Positions 1 through 6,214 of a stretch of 6,214 nt of DNA are shown here, piece after piece (within the stretch, counting starts at the first letter, position 1; the number at the start of each line of letters is the position of its first letter). This DNA is from Comamonadaceae bacterium (lineage in GTDB: Bacteria > Pseudomonadota > Gammaproteobacteria > Burkholderiales > Burkholderiaceae). The translations under genes were made by a program, and so were the position numbers. The stretch covers positions 1-6,214 of the forward strand of contig CANNNH010000094.1 of assembly GCA_947505915.1 (NCBI GenBank). The letters are read 5' to 3'. Below the pieces are notes generated by a model. It saw only the letters and a list, made by a program, of their open reading frames with translations. It was not told the DNA's origin and did no database searches.

Positions 1-712
1 CGCGCTTTAAAAACCAAAATTGTTGTTGTTTCAAGCCGACTTGCTGCTGCAAATCTTTGAAGCGCTGAGCGACCTCGGCCTGGCGCTCGAGTTTTTCCAG
101 ATTCGCATTGAGTTCGCGCAAGATGTCTTCCACACGGGTGAGGTTTTCACGCGTGTCGCTCAAGCGGTTCTCGGTTTCGCGGCGGCGTTCTTTGTATTTG
201 GAGACGCCGGCGGCCTCCTCCAAAAACAAGCGCAGTTCTTCGGGCTTGGACTCGATGATGCGGCTGATGGTGCCCTGGCCAATGATGGCGTAGGCCCGGG
301 GGCCCAAACCCGTGCCCAAAAACACATCTTGCACATCGCGGCGGCGCACCGGTTGGTTGTTGATGTAATAACTGCTGGTGCCGTCACGGGTCAAGACCCG
401 CTTGACCGCAATTTCTGGGAACTGACTCCACTGGCCGCCTGCGCGGTGGTCGCCGTTGTCAAATATCAGTTCAACACTGGAGCGGCTGGAGGACTTGCGC
501 GTTGTGGTGCCATTGAAGATGACGTCTTGCATGGACTCGCCACGCAACTCGCTGGCACGGCTCTCGCCCAGCACCCAACGCACCGCGTCGATGATGTTGG
601 ATTTGCCGCAGCCATTGGGGCCCACCACCCCCACCAATTGGCCAGGCAGCATGAAATGGGTGGGTTCGGCAAACGATTTGAAGCCGGATAACTTAAAGGA
701 ATTGAGACGCAC
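1..712 (-). CDS. smc: Chromosome segregation protein SMC, N-terminal part (runs off left edge)
   Basis: SMC is the ATPase of the SMC-ScpAB condensin complex, which compacts and separates sister chromosomes on the nucleoid. The 237 codons visible here form the N-terminal half of the ABC-type head and the beginning of the first coiled-coil arm. The start [18 protein letters not shown] is the family signature. The Walker A motif GPNGCGKSN lies at residues 31-39 (Lys37), followed by [11 protein letters not shown] at 40-50. The Q-loop region [10 protein letters not shown] is at 141-150 and [15 protein letters not shown] is near 165-179. A charged heptad-like coiled coil then runs to the window edge. 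The start is a GTG at 712-710: an in-frame TGA lies only seven codons upstream, no ATG fits, and AGG (722-720) sits 7 nt before the GTG. Full-length SMCs are about 1,170 residues, so most of the gene, including hinge and Walker B, is outside. It lies 38 bp downstream of the Hpt gene on the same strand. The family call is secure. Confidence 0.96.
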   Translation of the reverse strand, partial: MRLNSFKLSGFKSFAEPTHFMLPGQLVGVVGPNGCGKSNIIDAVRWVLGESRASELRGESMQDVIFNGTTTRKSSSRSSVELIFDNGDHRAGGQWSQFPEIAVKRVLTRDGTSSYYINNQPVRRRDVQDVFLGTGLGPRAYAIIGQGTISRIIESKPEELRLFLEEAAGVSKYKERRRETENRLSDTRENLTRVEDILRELNANLEKLERQAEVAQRFKDLQQQVGLKQQQFWFLKR

Positions 713-719
713 CGAGAAG

Positions 720-724
720 CCTGT
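720..724 (-). promoter_or_regulatory. Ribosome binding site of smc (decides the GTG start)
   Basis: On the minus strand ACAGG precedes the GTG start at 712 with a 7-nt spacer. It is a short Shine-Dalgarno match. It supports GTG as the start, since the only ATG nearby on this strand (MNFYRLLG...) is in another frame. Confidence 0.5.
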
Positions 725-750
725 AAAAATTCATAAAAAAACCATGGTCG

Positions 751-1140
751 TCAAATTGACGGGAACAGGCTGGGATGGTGGGGGTCGCTTTGATAACGCG
801 CCTGCCACAGTTTGACATCGTTTTCCAACGCCAAAAGCTGGGACACCAAACGCTGCAATCGAGGGCGCAAGCTGTCCAAGCTTTCTTTGCGGCCCAAAGC
901 CTCAAGTTGGATGACCTCTTGGGCCAAAATGGTTTCACAAAAAATCGGCACGAAACCTTTGAGGGAATGCAGGCTCATGCGGACCGCTGCACCATCATCA
1001 CCCAACAGCAAGGATTCAATGGCGATGCGTTCTTTGGCCAAACTTCCTGCAAAAGTCTCCATCAAACTGGGTAACAAAGCCGCATCAACTGCGTATTGGG
1101 CTGCTTGGCTTAAATCAAGATGAGCAAAATCTGCATTCAT
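751..1140 (-). CDS. Hpt (histidine phosphotransfer) domain protein
   Basis: This small cytoplasmic protein (129 aa) resembles a stand-alone Hpt module, which passes phosphoryl groups between receiver domains in multistep phosphorelays. The diagnostic motif is LHSLKG at residues 57-62, with His58 as the predicted phosphorylation site. It is preceded by an acidic helix turn (GDDGAAVRMS, 47-56) and followed by a helix rich in Leu and Glu (ILAQEVIQLEALGRKES). The predicted fold is all alpha. The usual glycine six residues after the LKG glycine is replaced by Cys68, so it is a divergent member. I chose ATG at 1140 (MNADFAHLDL). The frame stays open to a TTG at 1206, but the added stretch (Pro/His-rich) does not look like Hpt sequence. 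No clear Shine-Dalgarno precedes either start. It lies 38 bp upstream of smc on the same strand, so co-transcription is likely. No kinase or response regulator is visible nearby, and its partners are unknown. Confidence 0.78.
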   Translation of the reverse strand: MNADFAHLDLSQAAQYAVDAALLPSLMETFAGSLAKERIAIESLLLGDDGAAVRMSLHSLKGFVPIFCETILAQEVIQLEALGRKESLDSLRPRLQRLVSQLLALENDVKLWQARYQSDPHHPSLFPSI

Positions 1141-1221
1141 GATGGGTAAAAAGCAATGAGCGGAGGGATGAGGTGTTCCAAGTCGGGGCTTGAGGGTGAT
1201 GTACAAAGGATAATACCAGCC
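1141..1221. promoter_or_regulatory. Divergent intergenic spacer between the Hpt gene and dapC (probable promoter region)
   Basis: These 81 bp separate genes read in opposite directions, so promoters for both the hpt-smc transcript and the dap operon probably lie here or just inside the flanking coding sequences. An AT-rich core at 1209-1216 (GATAATAC on plus, containing TATTAT on minus) could serve as a -10 element for either strand. No good -35 hexamer sits at the standard 17-bp distance: TTGAGG at 1190-1195 is 13-15 bp away on plus, and the minus-strand candidate is poor. AAAGGA at 1205-1210 is a possible Shine-Dalgarno for dapC, 11 nt from its ATG, and it overlaps this core. No convincing operator palindrome or riboswitch was seen. 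Confidence 0.35.
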
Positions 1222-1785
1222 ATGAATGCCCTTTTAGACCGCCTGCAGCCCTACCCTTTTGAGCGATTGCGCCAACTTTTTGCTGTTGTAGCGCCCAGTC
1301 CTGCACACAAAGGCATCAGCTTAGGGATTGGTGAGCCCAGGCATGCCACACCACCCATGGTCATGGAGGTCATGAACCAGGCTTTTTCCAGTTTGGCCGC
1401 CTATCCCCCCACGGCGGGCGATGCGGGATTGCGCCAGGCCTGCGCTCAGTGGTTGGCCGATCGATACCAGGTCAAGTTAGACAGCCAAAGCCAAATTTTG
1501 CCCGTCAATGGTTCGCGCGAGGCTTTGTTTTCTTTTGCCCAAGCGGTGATCAACCCCCACGCCGGCTCGCAACGCCCATGGGTGGTGTGCCCCAACCCTT
1601 TCTACCAAATTTACGAAGGTGCGGCTTTGCTCGGCGGTGCTGATGTGTATTACGTGCCATCTGTGGCGCAACGCAATTTTGCGCAAGACTGGGCCGGCGT
1701 GCCTGAGGCCGTGTGGGCCCAGACCCAATTGCTGTTTGTGTGCTCGCCGGGCAACCCCACGGGTGCGGTCATGCCCTTGTCAGAA

Positions 1786-1788
1786 TAG
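1786..1788 (+). other. In-frame amber (TAG) codon inside dapC
   Basis: The codons around it read GTC ATG CCC TTG TCA GAA TAG GAA TCC TTG TTT GAA CTG, with no frame change. From recall of DapC relatives, a Trp is usual here (SEW-type sequence before the LF.LSDRYG segment). A single G-to-A change of TGG would therefore produce this stop. Translation ending here would release a 188-residue fragment lacking the PLP lysine. Downstream codons are clean to 2442. Confidence 0.9.
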
Positions 1789-1797
1789 GAATCCTTG
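1787..1797 (+). promoter_or_regulatory. Possible re-initiation site after the dapC amber codon (AGGAA ... TTG)
   Basis: AGGAA at 1787-1791 overlaps the TAG and lies 3 nt before an in-frame TTG at 1795. Ribosomes stopping at the TAG could in principle restart there and make a 215-aa C-terminal fragment (FELSDRYG...) carrying Lys245. The spacing is shorter than ideal and TTG is a weak start, and the sequence is probably just ordinary coding sequence. A half-protein of this fold is not expected to be active alone. Confidence 0.15.
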
Positions 1798-2438
1798 TTT
1801 GAACTGAGCGACCGGTATGGTGTTGTCATTGCCTCCGACGAGTGCTACAGCGAAATTTACTTCCGTGATGAAGCCCCATTGGGGGGCCTGGAAGCGGCCC
1901 ATCGTTTGGGTCGGACCGATTTCAAAAACCTGGTGTCATTCACCAGCCTGTCCAAGCGCAGCAACGTGCCTGGAATGCGCAGCGGCTTTGTGGCTGGCGA
2001 CACTCAGATCATTCAAAAGTACTTGCTCTACCGCACCTACCACGGCAGTGCCATGAGCGGCATGGTGCAAGCGGCCTCCAAGGCCCTTTGGCAAGACGAG
2101 GTGCATGTGCGTGAAAACCGCCAGATGTACCGCGAAAAATTTGCCCGTGTAACGCCCGTTTTGGCCCAGGTGCTGGACGTGCATTTGCCCGATGCTGGCT
2201 TTTATTTGTGGGCCGGTTTGCCCCCAGGTTGGCAAAACCGCGATGACCTTTTTGCCCAGCAACTGTTGGCTCAATACAATGTCACTGTTTTGCCGGGTAG
2301 TTATTTGGCGCGCGAGTTTCAAGGCGTTAACCCCGGGGCAGGTCGCATCCGCATGGCTTTGGTGGCACAAACCGAAGAATGCTTGCAAGCGGCCGAGCGC
2401 ATCGTTCAATTTCTTCAACACAACCCAGTCCTTCCATC

Positions 2439-3263
2439 ATGAGTCAACAGCTTCAATCCATCATCGACAACGCTTGGGAAACCCGGGCCCAACTCAGCCC
2501 TGCGGCAGCCCCCAAAGAGGTGGCGGAAGCGGTGGACCACGTCATCGCCGAACTCAATGCCGGTCGTTTGCGGGTCGCCACCCGCGAGGCCGTGGGCCAA
2601 TGGACCACGCACCAATGGATCAAGAAAGCCGTTTTGCTGAGCTTTCGGCTGAAAGACAACCAAGTGGTCAAAGCGGGTGATTTGGGCTTTTACGACAAGG
2701 TGCAAACCAAGTTTTCACACCTGAGCGAATCCGAAATGAAAGAAAGCGGTGTTCGGGTGGTCCCCCCTGCCGTGGCCAGGCGTGGCAGCTACATTGCCAA
2801 GGGTGCCATCTTGATGCCCAGCTACGTGAACATTGGCGCTTATGTGGATGAAGGCACCATGGTGGACACCTGGGCCACCGTGGGCTCTTGTGCGCAAGTG
2901 GGCAAAAATGTTCACTTGTCCGGTGGCGTGGGTTTGGGCGGGGTGCTCGAGCCCTTGCAGGCCAACCCGACCATCATTGAGGACAACTGCTTCATTGGGG
3001 CTCGCTCTGAAATTGTCGAGGGCGTGATCGTTGAAGAAAATTCGGTCATCTCCATGGGCGTGTACATCGGTCAAAGCACCAAAATTTACGACCGTGCCAC
3101 AGGACAAGTGCATTACGGCCGCGTGCCTTCCGGCTCGGTGGTGGTGTCGGGCAATTTGCCCAGTGCGGATGGCAAGTACAGCCTGTACTGTGCGGTCATT
3201 GTCAAGCGGGTTGATGCGCAAACACGCGCCAAAACCAGCCTCAACGATTTGCTGCGCGACTGA
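2439..3263 (+). CDS. dapD: 2,3,4,5-tetrahydropyridine-2,6-dicarboxylate N-succinyltransferase
   Basis: DapD transfers succinyl from succinyl-CoA to tetrahydrodipicolinate, opening the succinylase branch of the DAP/lysine pathway in the cytoplasm. The protein is 274 aa, the standard length. An alpha-helical N-terminal domain (about 1-100) is followed by a left-handed parallel beta-helix of hexapeptide repeats (about 105-235), seen as [20 protein letters not shown] and later turns. Family signatures include [15 protein letters not shown] (141-155, with Asp143), [14 protein letters not shown] (159-172), and GARSEIVEG (187-195, with Glu191). Asp143 and Glu191 correspond to the acidic pair implicated in catalysis in other DapDs. 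The C-terminal strand is [21 protein letters not shown] 2439 is chosen because [17 protein letters not shown] is the family start; the longer frame from 2379 only shadows dapC. The start overlaps the dapC stop as ATGA and no Shine-Dalgarno is visible, so translation probably depends on ribosomes finishing dapC. The protein looks intact. Confidence 0.97.
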   Translation: MSQQLQSIIDNAWETRAQLSPAAAPKEVAEAVDHVIAELNAGRLRVATREAVGQWTTHQWIKKAVLLSFRLKDNQVVKAGDLGFYDKVQTKFSHLSESEMKESGVRVVPPAVARRGSYIAKGAILMPSYVNIGAYVDEGTMVDTWATVGSCAQVGKNVHLSGGVGLGGVLEPLQANPTIIEDNCFIGARSEIVEGVIVEENSVISMGVYIGQSTKIYDRATGQVHYGRVPSGSVVVSGNLPSADGKYSLYCAVIVKRVDAQTRAKTSLNDLLRD

Positions 3264-4432
3264 TGTCGCGCACCTTGCAACTCACCGAGCAACTGATTGC
3301 TCGGCCCTCGCTCACGCCCGACGACCAAGCTTGTCAAGACCTGATTGCCAAACGCCTGGAACCCTTGGGGTTTGTGTGCGAAAGCATCATCAGCGGGCCC
3401 GAAAATTTTCGCGTCACCAATTTATGGGCCCTGCGCCCCAGCACCCAGTCGCACAGCCGTACCTTGGTGTGGGCGGGTCACACCGATGTGGTGCCCACGG
3501 GTCCCCTGGCGCGCTGGACCAGTGACCCCTTCACCCCCAGCCACCGCGATGGGCGGCTGTTTGGGCGCGGCGCCAGCGACATGAAAACCTCTTTGGCCGC
3601 CATGGTGGTGGCGACCGAAGATTTTTTGCAGGCCAAGCCAGACACCTCGCTCAATATTGCGTTTCTATTGACCAGTGACGAAGAAGGCCCATCGGTGGAT
3701 GGCACGGTGGTGGTTTGCGAACGGTTGAAGGCGCGACAACAGGTGCTGGACTGGTGCATCGTGGGCGAGCCCACCTCGGTGGACAACACCGGTGACATGA
3801 TCAAAAACGGGCGCAGGGGTTCTCTGAGCGGAAAACTATCGGTTCAAGGCATCCAAGGGCATATCGCTTACCCCCAATTGGCCCGCAACCCCATCCATGA
3901 ACTGGCCCCCGCACTGGCCGAGTTGGTGGCCCTGCGCTGGGACGCGGGCAATGCATTTTTTCCACCCACCAGTTGGCAGGTCAGCAACATCCATGCGGGC
4001 ACAGGGGTGGGCAATGTGATTCCGGGTGAAGTGGTGGTCGACTTTAATTTTCGTTTCAGCACGGAGTCCAGCGTTCAATCATTGAAAGACCGCTTGAGCG
4101 CTGTGCTGGATCGCCATGGTTTGACCTACCAAATTCAATGGACCCTGGGCGGTTCCCCATTTCTCACCCAGCCTGGCGAGTTGAGCCAAGCGGTGCAAGC
4201 GGCCATCTTGGCTGAAACCGGCATCAGCACTGAACTCTCGACCACGGGTGGTACCAGCGATGGTCGCTTCATCTCCCAAATCTGCCCGCAAGTCATCGAG
4301 TTGGGCCCGCCCAATGCCAGCATTCACCAAGTCAATGAGAACGTGCGCATCCAAGACATCGAGCCCTTGAAAAACATCTACCAAGGTGTGCTGGAAAGAT
4401 TGGATCGGCTGGTCGCCGCCCATCACCCATGA
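3263..4432 (+). CDS. dapE: Succinyl-diaminopimelate desuccinylase
   Basis: DapE is a di-zinc M20-family hydrolase. It cleaves N-succinyl-LL-2,6-diaminopimelate to LL-DAP and succinate, the last step of the succinylase branch. The 389-aa protein has every metal and catalytic residue in register with the Haemophilus enzyme, shifted by six: His73 and Asp75 in [10 protein letters not shown], bridging Asp106 in [10 protein letters not shown], general base Glu140 and ligand Glu141 in TSDEEGPS, ligand Glu169 in IVGEPTS, and ligand His355 in [12 protein letters not shown]. The lid/dimerisation domain lies roughly at 180-290 and contains GIQGHIAYP with His200, which contacts substrate across the dimer in relatives. 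The start ATG shares its A with the dapD stop (TGATG), and no Shine-Dalgarno is evident, so coupling to dapD is likely. The gene appears fully functional. Together with dapD, its intactness argues that the pathway is still used despite the dapC stop. Confidence 0.97.
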   Translation: MSRTLQLTEQLIARPSLTPDDQACQDLIAKRLEPLGFVCESIISGPENFRVTNLWALRPSTQSHSRTLVWAGHTDVVPTGPLARWTSDPFTPSHRDGRLFGRGASDMKTSLAAMVVATEDFLQAKPDTSLNIAFLLTSDEEGPSVDGTVVVCERLKARQQVLDWCIVGEPTSVDNTGDMIKNGRRGSLSGKLSVQGIQGHIAYPQLARNPIHELAPALAELVALRWDAGNAFFPPTSWQVSNIHAGTGVGNVIPGEVVVDFNFRFSTESSVQSLKDRLSAVLDRHGLTYQIQWTLGGSPFLTQPGELSQAVQAAILAETGISTELSTTGGTSDGRFISQICPQVIELGPPNASIHQVNENVRIQDIEPLKNIYQGVLERLDRLVAAHHP

Positions 4433-5301
4433 CCTTGGCTGAACTGATGGCGCAGGGCAGCCACCTGTTGCAGGCATCCCATGTGGCATTGGGACAAGGC
4501 ACGTTGGAGACGACCGATGAGGCCGCTTGGCTGGTCTTGTGGCGACTGGGCTTGCCCCTGGACACCGACCCGCAGCTGCATACCGATCTCTTGTCAGAGG
4601 AACAAATCCAGTCGTGTCTGGCACTGTTGCAACAGCGCATTGATCAACGTTTGCCCAGTGCTTATTTGACGCGTGAAGCTTGGTTGCAAGGCGTTGATTT
4701 TTATGTGGACGAGCGCAGCATCGTGCCACGAAGCTTGATCGCAGAGGTTTTAGCCCTGCAAAGCATTGACCATTTTCTCAGCCCAGCGCCCCAGCGCATC
4801 TTGGACTTGTGCACGGGCAACGGCAGTTTGGCGGTGCTGGCCGCCATGGCCTACCCCGATGCAGACATCGAGGGCAGCGACATCAGCACCGATGCCTTGG
4901 CCGTGGCCCGCATCAATGGCGAAAGGCATGGCCTGTCCGATCGCATCCAATGGCGCGCGGTGGCCGGATTGACAGCACCCCTTGGCCAATACGATTTGAT
5001 TTTGTGCAACCCCCCTTATGTGAATGAACTCAGCATGCAATCGCTGCCGCCTGAATTTTTGGCCGAACCCCGCTTGGCCTTGGCCGGAGGGCACGACGGC
5101 ATGGACTTTATTCGGCCCTTGCTGGCTTGTGCCCACCAACACCTGAGCCCCCATGGGGTTTTGGTGCTGGAAATTGGCAACGAGCGCGACCATTTCGACG
5201 CGGCTTTTCCATGGCTTTTGCCCATTGGGCTGAGCACCAGCGCAGGAGACGACCAAGTGTTGTTGCTGGACCAACAACAACTGAAAAAAGCCCTATGTTG
5301 A
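4429..5301 (+). CDS. prmB: Ribosomal protein L3 N5-glutamine methyltransferase PrmB
   Basis: PrmB is a HemK-family class I SAM-dependent methyltransferase that methylates a glutamine side chain of ribosomal protein L3 during 50S assembly. The 290-aa protein has an alpha-helical N-terminal substrate domain (1-95), then [28 protein letters not shown] (74-101), which resembles PrmB more than the release-factor enzyme PrmC. The Rossmann SAM motif [16 protein letters not shown] spans 124-139. An acidic residue at the end of strand 2 (GSDIS, Asp151) probably binds the SAM ribose. The catalytic NPPY, which holds the target glutamine amide, is at 194-197, and [15 protein letters not shown] follows at 213-227. 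The C-terminal tail [11 protein letters not shown] is slightly extended. The start overlaps the dapE stop as ATGA without a clear Shine-Dalgarno. The family is certain; PrmB over PrmC is a strong call from the AYLT...VPRS context and the length. Confidence 0.92.
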   Translation: MTLAELMAQGSHLLQASHVALGQGTLETTDEAAWLVLWRLGLPLDTDPQLHTDLLSEEQIQSCLALLQQRIDQRLPSAYLTREAWLQGVDFYVDERSIVPRSLIAEVLALQSIDHFLSPAPQRILDLCTGNGSLAVLAAMAYPDADIEGSDISTDALAVARINGERHGLSDRIQWRAVAGLTAPLGQYDLILCNPPYVNELSMQSLPPEFLAEPRLALAGGHDGMDFIRPLLACAHQHLSPHGVLVLEIGNERDHFDAAFPWLLPIGLSTSAGDDQVLLLDQQQLKKALC

Positions 5302-6214
5302 ATTTCAAAAAAATTGTGTTGCGCCGGGGGACCAAGGTGGTTCTATCGCAAGCCACGGCGACCATCCAAGTGGGTGAAAAGGTGGGTTTGATTGGTCGCA
5401 ATGGGGCTGGGAAATCCAGCCTGTTTGCGTTGATCACCCGGCAACTTCAGGAGGACCAAGGCGAATGGTCGATGCCCGACAACTGGGAGATTTCGCAAGT
5501 CGAGCAGCACATCCCCGAGACCGACCAAGGCGCCACCGATTTTGTGCTCGAAGGCGATCTGCGCTTGGGTCGCGTTCTGGCTGAATTGCACCAAGCCGAA
5601 TTGCGCGATGACGGTGAAGCCATGGCTTTGGCGCATGCCGCTTTGGATGATGCGGGTGGACACACGGCCCGTTCTCGCGCGCAGGCCATGCTGCTGGGTT
5701 TGGGTTTCAAAAGCGATGAACTCGACAACCCAGTCAACAGTTTTTCGGGGGGCTGGCGCATGCGCTTGCAACTCAGCCGAGCCTTGATGTGCCCCGCTGA
5801 CCTGATGCTGCTGGACGAACCCACCAATCACCTGGACTTGGATGCCTTGGTGTGGCTAGAAGATTGGCTCAAGCGGTATGAAGGCACCATGCTGGTGATC
5901 AGCCACGACCGAGATTTTTTGGATGCCGTCACCCGCGTGACCTTGCATTTGGACAACTCGCAACTCACCCGCTATGGTGGCAATTACAGCGCTTTTGAAA
6001 CTTTGCTCGCGCAGCAGCAGGCGTTGCAGCAATCGGCCTTTGAAAAGCAACAAGACCGGATTGCCCATTTGCAGAAATTCATCGACCGCTTCAAAGCCAA
6101 AGCCAGCAAAGCCAAACAAGCGCAAAGCCGGGTCAAGGCCTTGGAGCGGATGCAACGGGTGGATGCAGTGCTCGATGCGGCCGACTTCCAATTTGAATTC
6201 AAGCCCCCGGAGAG
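5295..6214 (+). CDS. ABC-F family ATP-binding protein, YheS-like, N-terminal part (runs off right edge)
   Basis: ABC-F proteins are soluble tandem-ATPase factors that bind the ribosomal E site and modulate translation; they have no membrane domain. The 306 codons visible cover the first ATPase domain and the start of the inter-domain arm. Walker A is GRNGAGKSS at 34-42 (Lys40), the signature SFSGGWRMRLQLSRAL begins at 149, Walker B LMLLDEPTNHLD is at 170-181 (Asp174, Glu175), and the H-switch SHDRDFLD has His204. From about 240 a Gln-rich then Lys/Ala-rich helix (KFIDRFKAKASKAKQAQSRVKALERM, 261-286) forms the P-site tRNA interaction linker, ending with the FEFKPPE type turn before domain 2. 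The sequence resembles YheS more than EttA, Uup or antibiotic-resistance ABC-Fs, an inference from recall. YheS is about 640 aa, so about half is missing. The start [12 protein letters not shown] overlaps the prmB stop by 7 bp; the purine-rich AAAAAAG just upstream (5284-5290) is a weak ribosome site. The start is in frame and no stop occurs up to the edge. Confidence 0.93.
   Translation, partial: MLNFKKIVLRRGTKVVLSQATATIQVGEKVGLIGRNGAGKSSLFALITRQLQEDQGEWSMPDNWEISQVEQHIPETDQGATDFVLEGDLRLGRVLAELHQAELRDDGEAMALAHAALDDAGGHTARSRAQAMLLGLGFKSDELDNPVNSFSGGWRMRLQLSRALMCPADLMLLDEPTNHLDLDALVWLEDWLKRYEGTMLVISHDRDFLDAVTRVTLHLDNSQLTRYGGNYSAFETLLAQQQALQQSAFEKQQDRIAHLQKFIDRFKAKASKAKQAQSRVKALERMQRVDAVLDAADFQFEFKPPE
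6093..6123 (+). repeat. Short degenerate AAAGCCA repeats in the ABC-F linker coding region
   Basis: AAAGCC recurs four times within about 40 bases here, encoding the Lys/Ala-rich helix of the ABC-F arm. It is explained by protein composition and is not an independent DNA element. Confidence 0.4.

Larger units (their letters stand above)
1222..2442 (+). pseudogene. dapC: Succinyldiaminopimelate aminotransferase DapC, interrupted by an in-frame amber codon
   Basis: DapC is a PLP-dependent class I/II aminotransferase. It converts N-succinyl-2-amino-6-oxopimelate plus glutamate to N-succinyl-LL-2,6-diaminopimelate in lysine and peptidoglycan synthesis. The reading frame spans 406 codons, about the family's usual length, but codon 189 is TAG (1786-1788). 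It therefore reads as a 188-aa 5' part and a 3' part continuing in the same frame from codon 190. The 5' part has the start MNALLDRLQPYPFERLRQLF, GIGEPRH (35-41), NGSREALF (96-103), NPFYQIYEGA (125-134) and CSPGNPTGAV (174-183). The 3' part has SDECYSEIYF (205-214; Asp206 and Tyr209 contact PLP), SLSKRSNVPGMRSG with Schiff-base Lys245, and RIRMALV with the probable carboxylate-binding Arg377. Apart from the stop, nothing is lost. I chose ATG 1222 over the upstream ATG at 1156 because family members begin with this motif. The stop codon overlaps the dapD start. Gene identity is firm; pseudogene status is uncertain, since a sequencing error or suppression is possible. Confidence 0.85.

Noticed and set aside
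20..691. Long plus-strand open frame (223 codons) opposite smc
   Set aside because: It is the antisense shadow of the smc coding strand. Smc is unmistakable on minus with Walker A and Q-loop in frame, and the plus-strand product (Ala/His/Gly-rich) matches no family I know.
693..938. Minus-strand frame of 81 codons overlapping the end of the Hpt gene and the smc start
   Set aside because: It overlaps the Hpt gene in another frame and runs past the smc start. The composition (Trp/Ser/Cys-rich) is that of an out-of-frame read.
1156..1221. N-terminal extension of dapC from ATG 1156
   Set aside because: The 22 extra residues (MSGGMRCSKSG...) do not resemble DapC, and relatives start at the MN.LL.RL.PYPFERLR motif, which is at 1222.
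1205..1235. Weak inverted repeat AAAGG ... CCTTT around the dapC start that could hide its ribosome site
   Set aside because: It has only five base pairs with a loop over 20 nt, which is too weak to claim a regulatory hairpin.
2379..2438. N-terminal extension of dapD from the upstream start at 2379
   Set aside because: It lies wholly inside the end of dapC in another frame. DapD normally starts at [13 protein letters not shown] and has 274 aa, exactly as from 2439.
2715..3221. 168-codon minus-strand frame opposite dapD (His/Gly-rich)
   Set aside because: It is an antisense shadow of the hexapeptide-repeat region. There is no start context, and dapD is certain.
4079..4729. 216-codon minus-strand frame across the dapE/prmB junction
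   Set aside because: It runs antisense to two secure, conserved genes and has no recognisable domain.
5343..5831. 162-codon minus-strand frame opposite the ABC-F gene
   Set aside because: The plus strand encodes Walker A, signature and Walker B in one frame, so the minus frame is a by-product of GC-rich codon use.
1..6214. Mobile element, CRISPR array, tRNA/rRNA, toxin-antitoxin or defence system
   Set aside because: No transposase, long direct or inverted repeat, spacer array or RNA gene pattern was seen. Except for short spacers at 713-750 and 1141-1221, the whole window is accounted for by housekeeping genes.

Overview
This window is an ordinary, gene-dense piece of a bacterial chromosome. 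It is moderately GC-rich by eye (not computed). The gene set and order suggest a beta-proteobacterium of the order Burkholderiales, possibly a Comamonadaceae relative such as Limnohabitans or Rhodoferax. In that order an acylated-DAP lysine operon (dapC-dapD-dapE) next to smc is a familiar arrangement. The taxonomic call is inference from protein flavour and gene order, not from a search.

Layout: the minus strand (1-1140) carries the N-terminal third or so of the SMC chromosome condensation ATPase (start GTG at 712, running off the left edge). Upstream of it lies a small histidine-phosphotransfer (Hpt) domain protein (1140-751), and the two probably share a transcript. An 81-bp divergent spacer (1141-1221) separates them from the plus-strand cluster. 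From 1222 to the right edge the plus strand is one unbroken polycistron: dapC, dapD, dapE, prmB and an ABC-F ATPase (partial at the right edge). Every junction in it overlaps by 1-7 bp, and the internal starts have no evident Shine-Dalgarno sequence, which suggests translational coupling.

How the genes work together: DapD succinylates tetrahydrodipicolinate, DapC transaminates the product, and DapE removes the succinyl group to give LL-diaminopimelate, the precursor of lysine and peptidoglycan cross-links. PrmB methylates ribosomal protein L3, and the ABC-F protein is a ribosome-associated ATPase of the YheS type, so the tail of the operon is translation-related.

The most notable observation is a single in-frame amber codon (TAG, 1786-1788) in an otherwise intact dapC. 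The frame continues perfectly on both sides with all catalytic residues conserved, so it looks like one TGG(Trp)-to-TAG change. It could be a recent mutation, a sequencing or assembly error, or a suppressed stop. No mobile element, CRISPR array, RNA gene or clearly novel system was seen.
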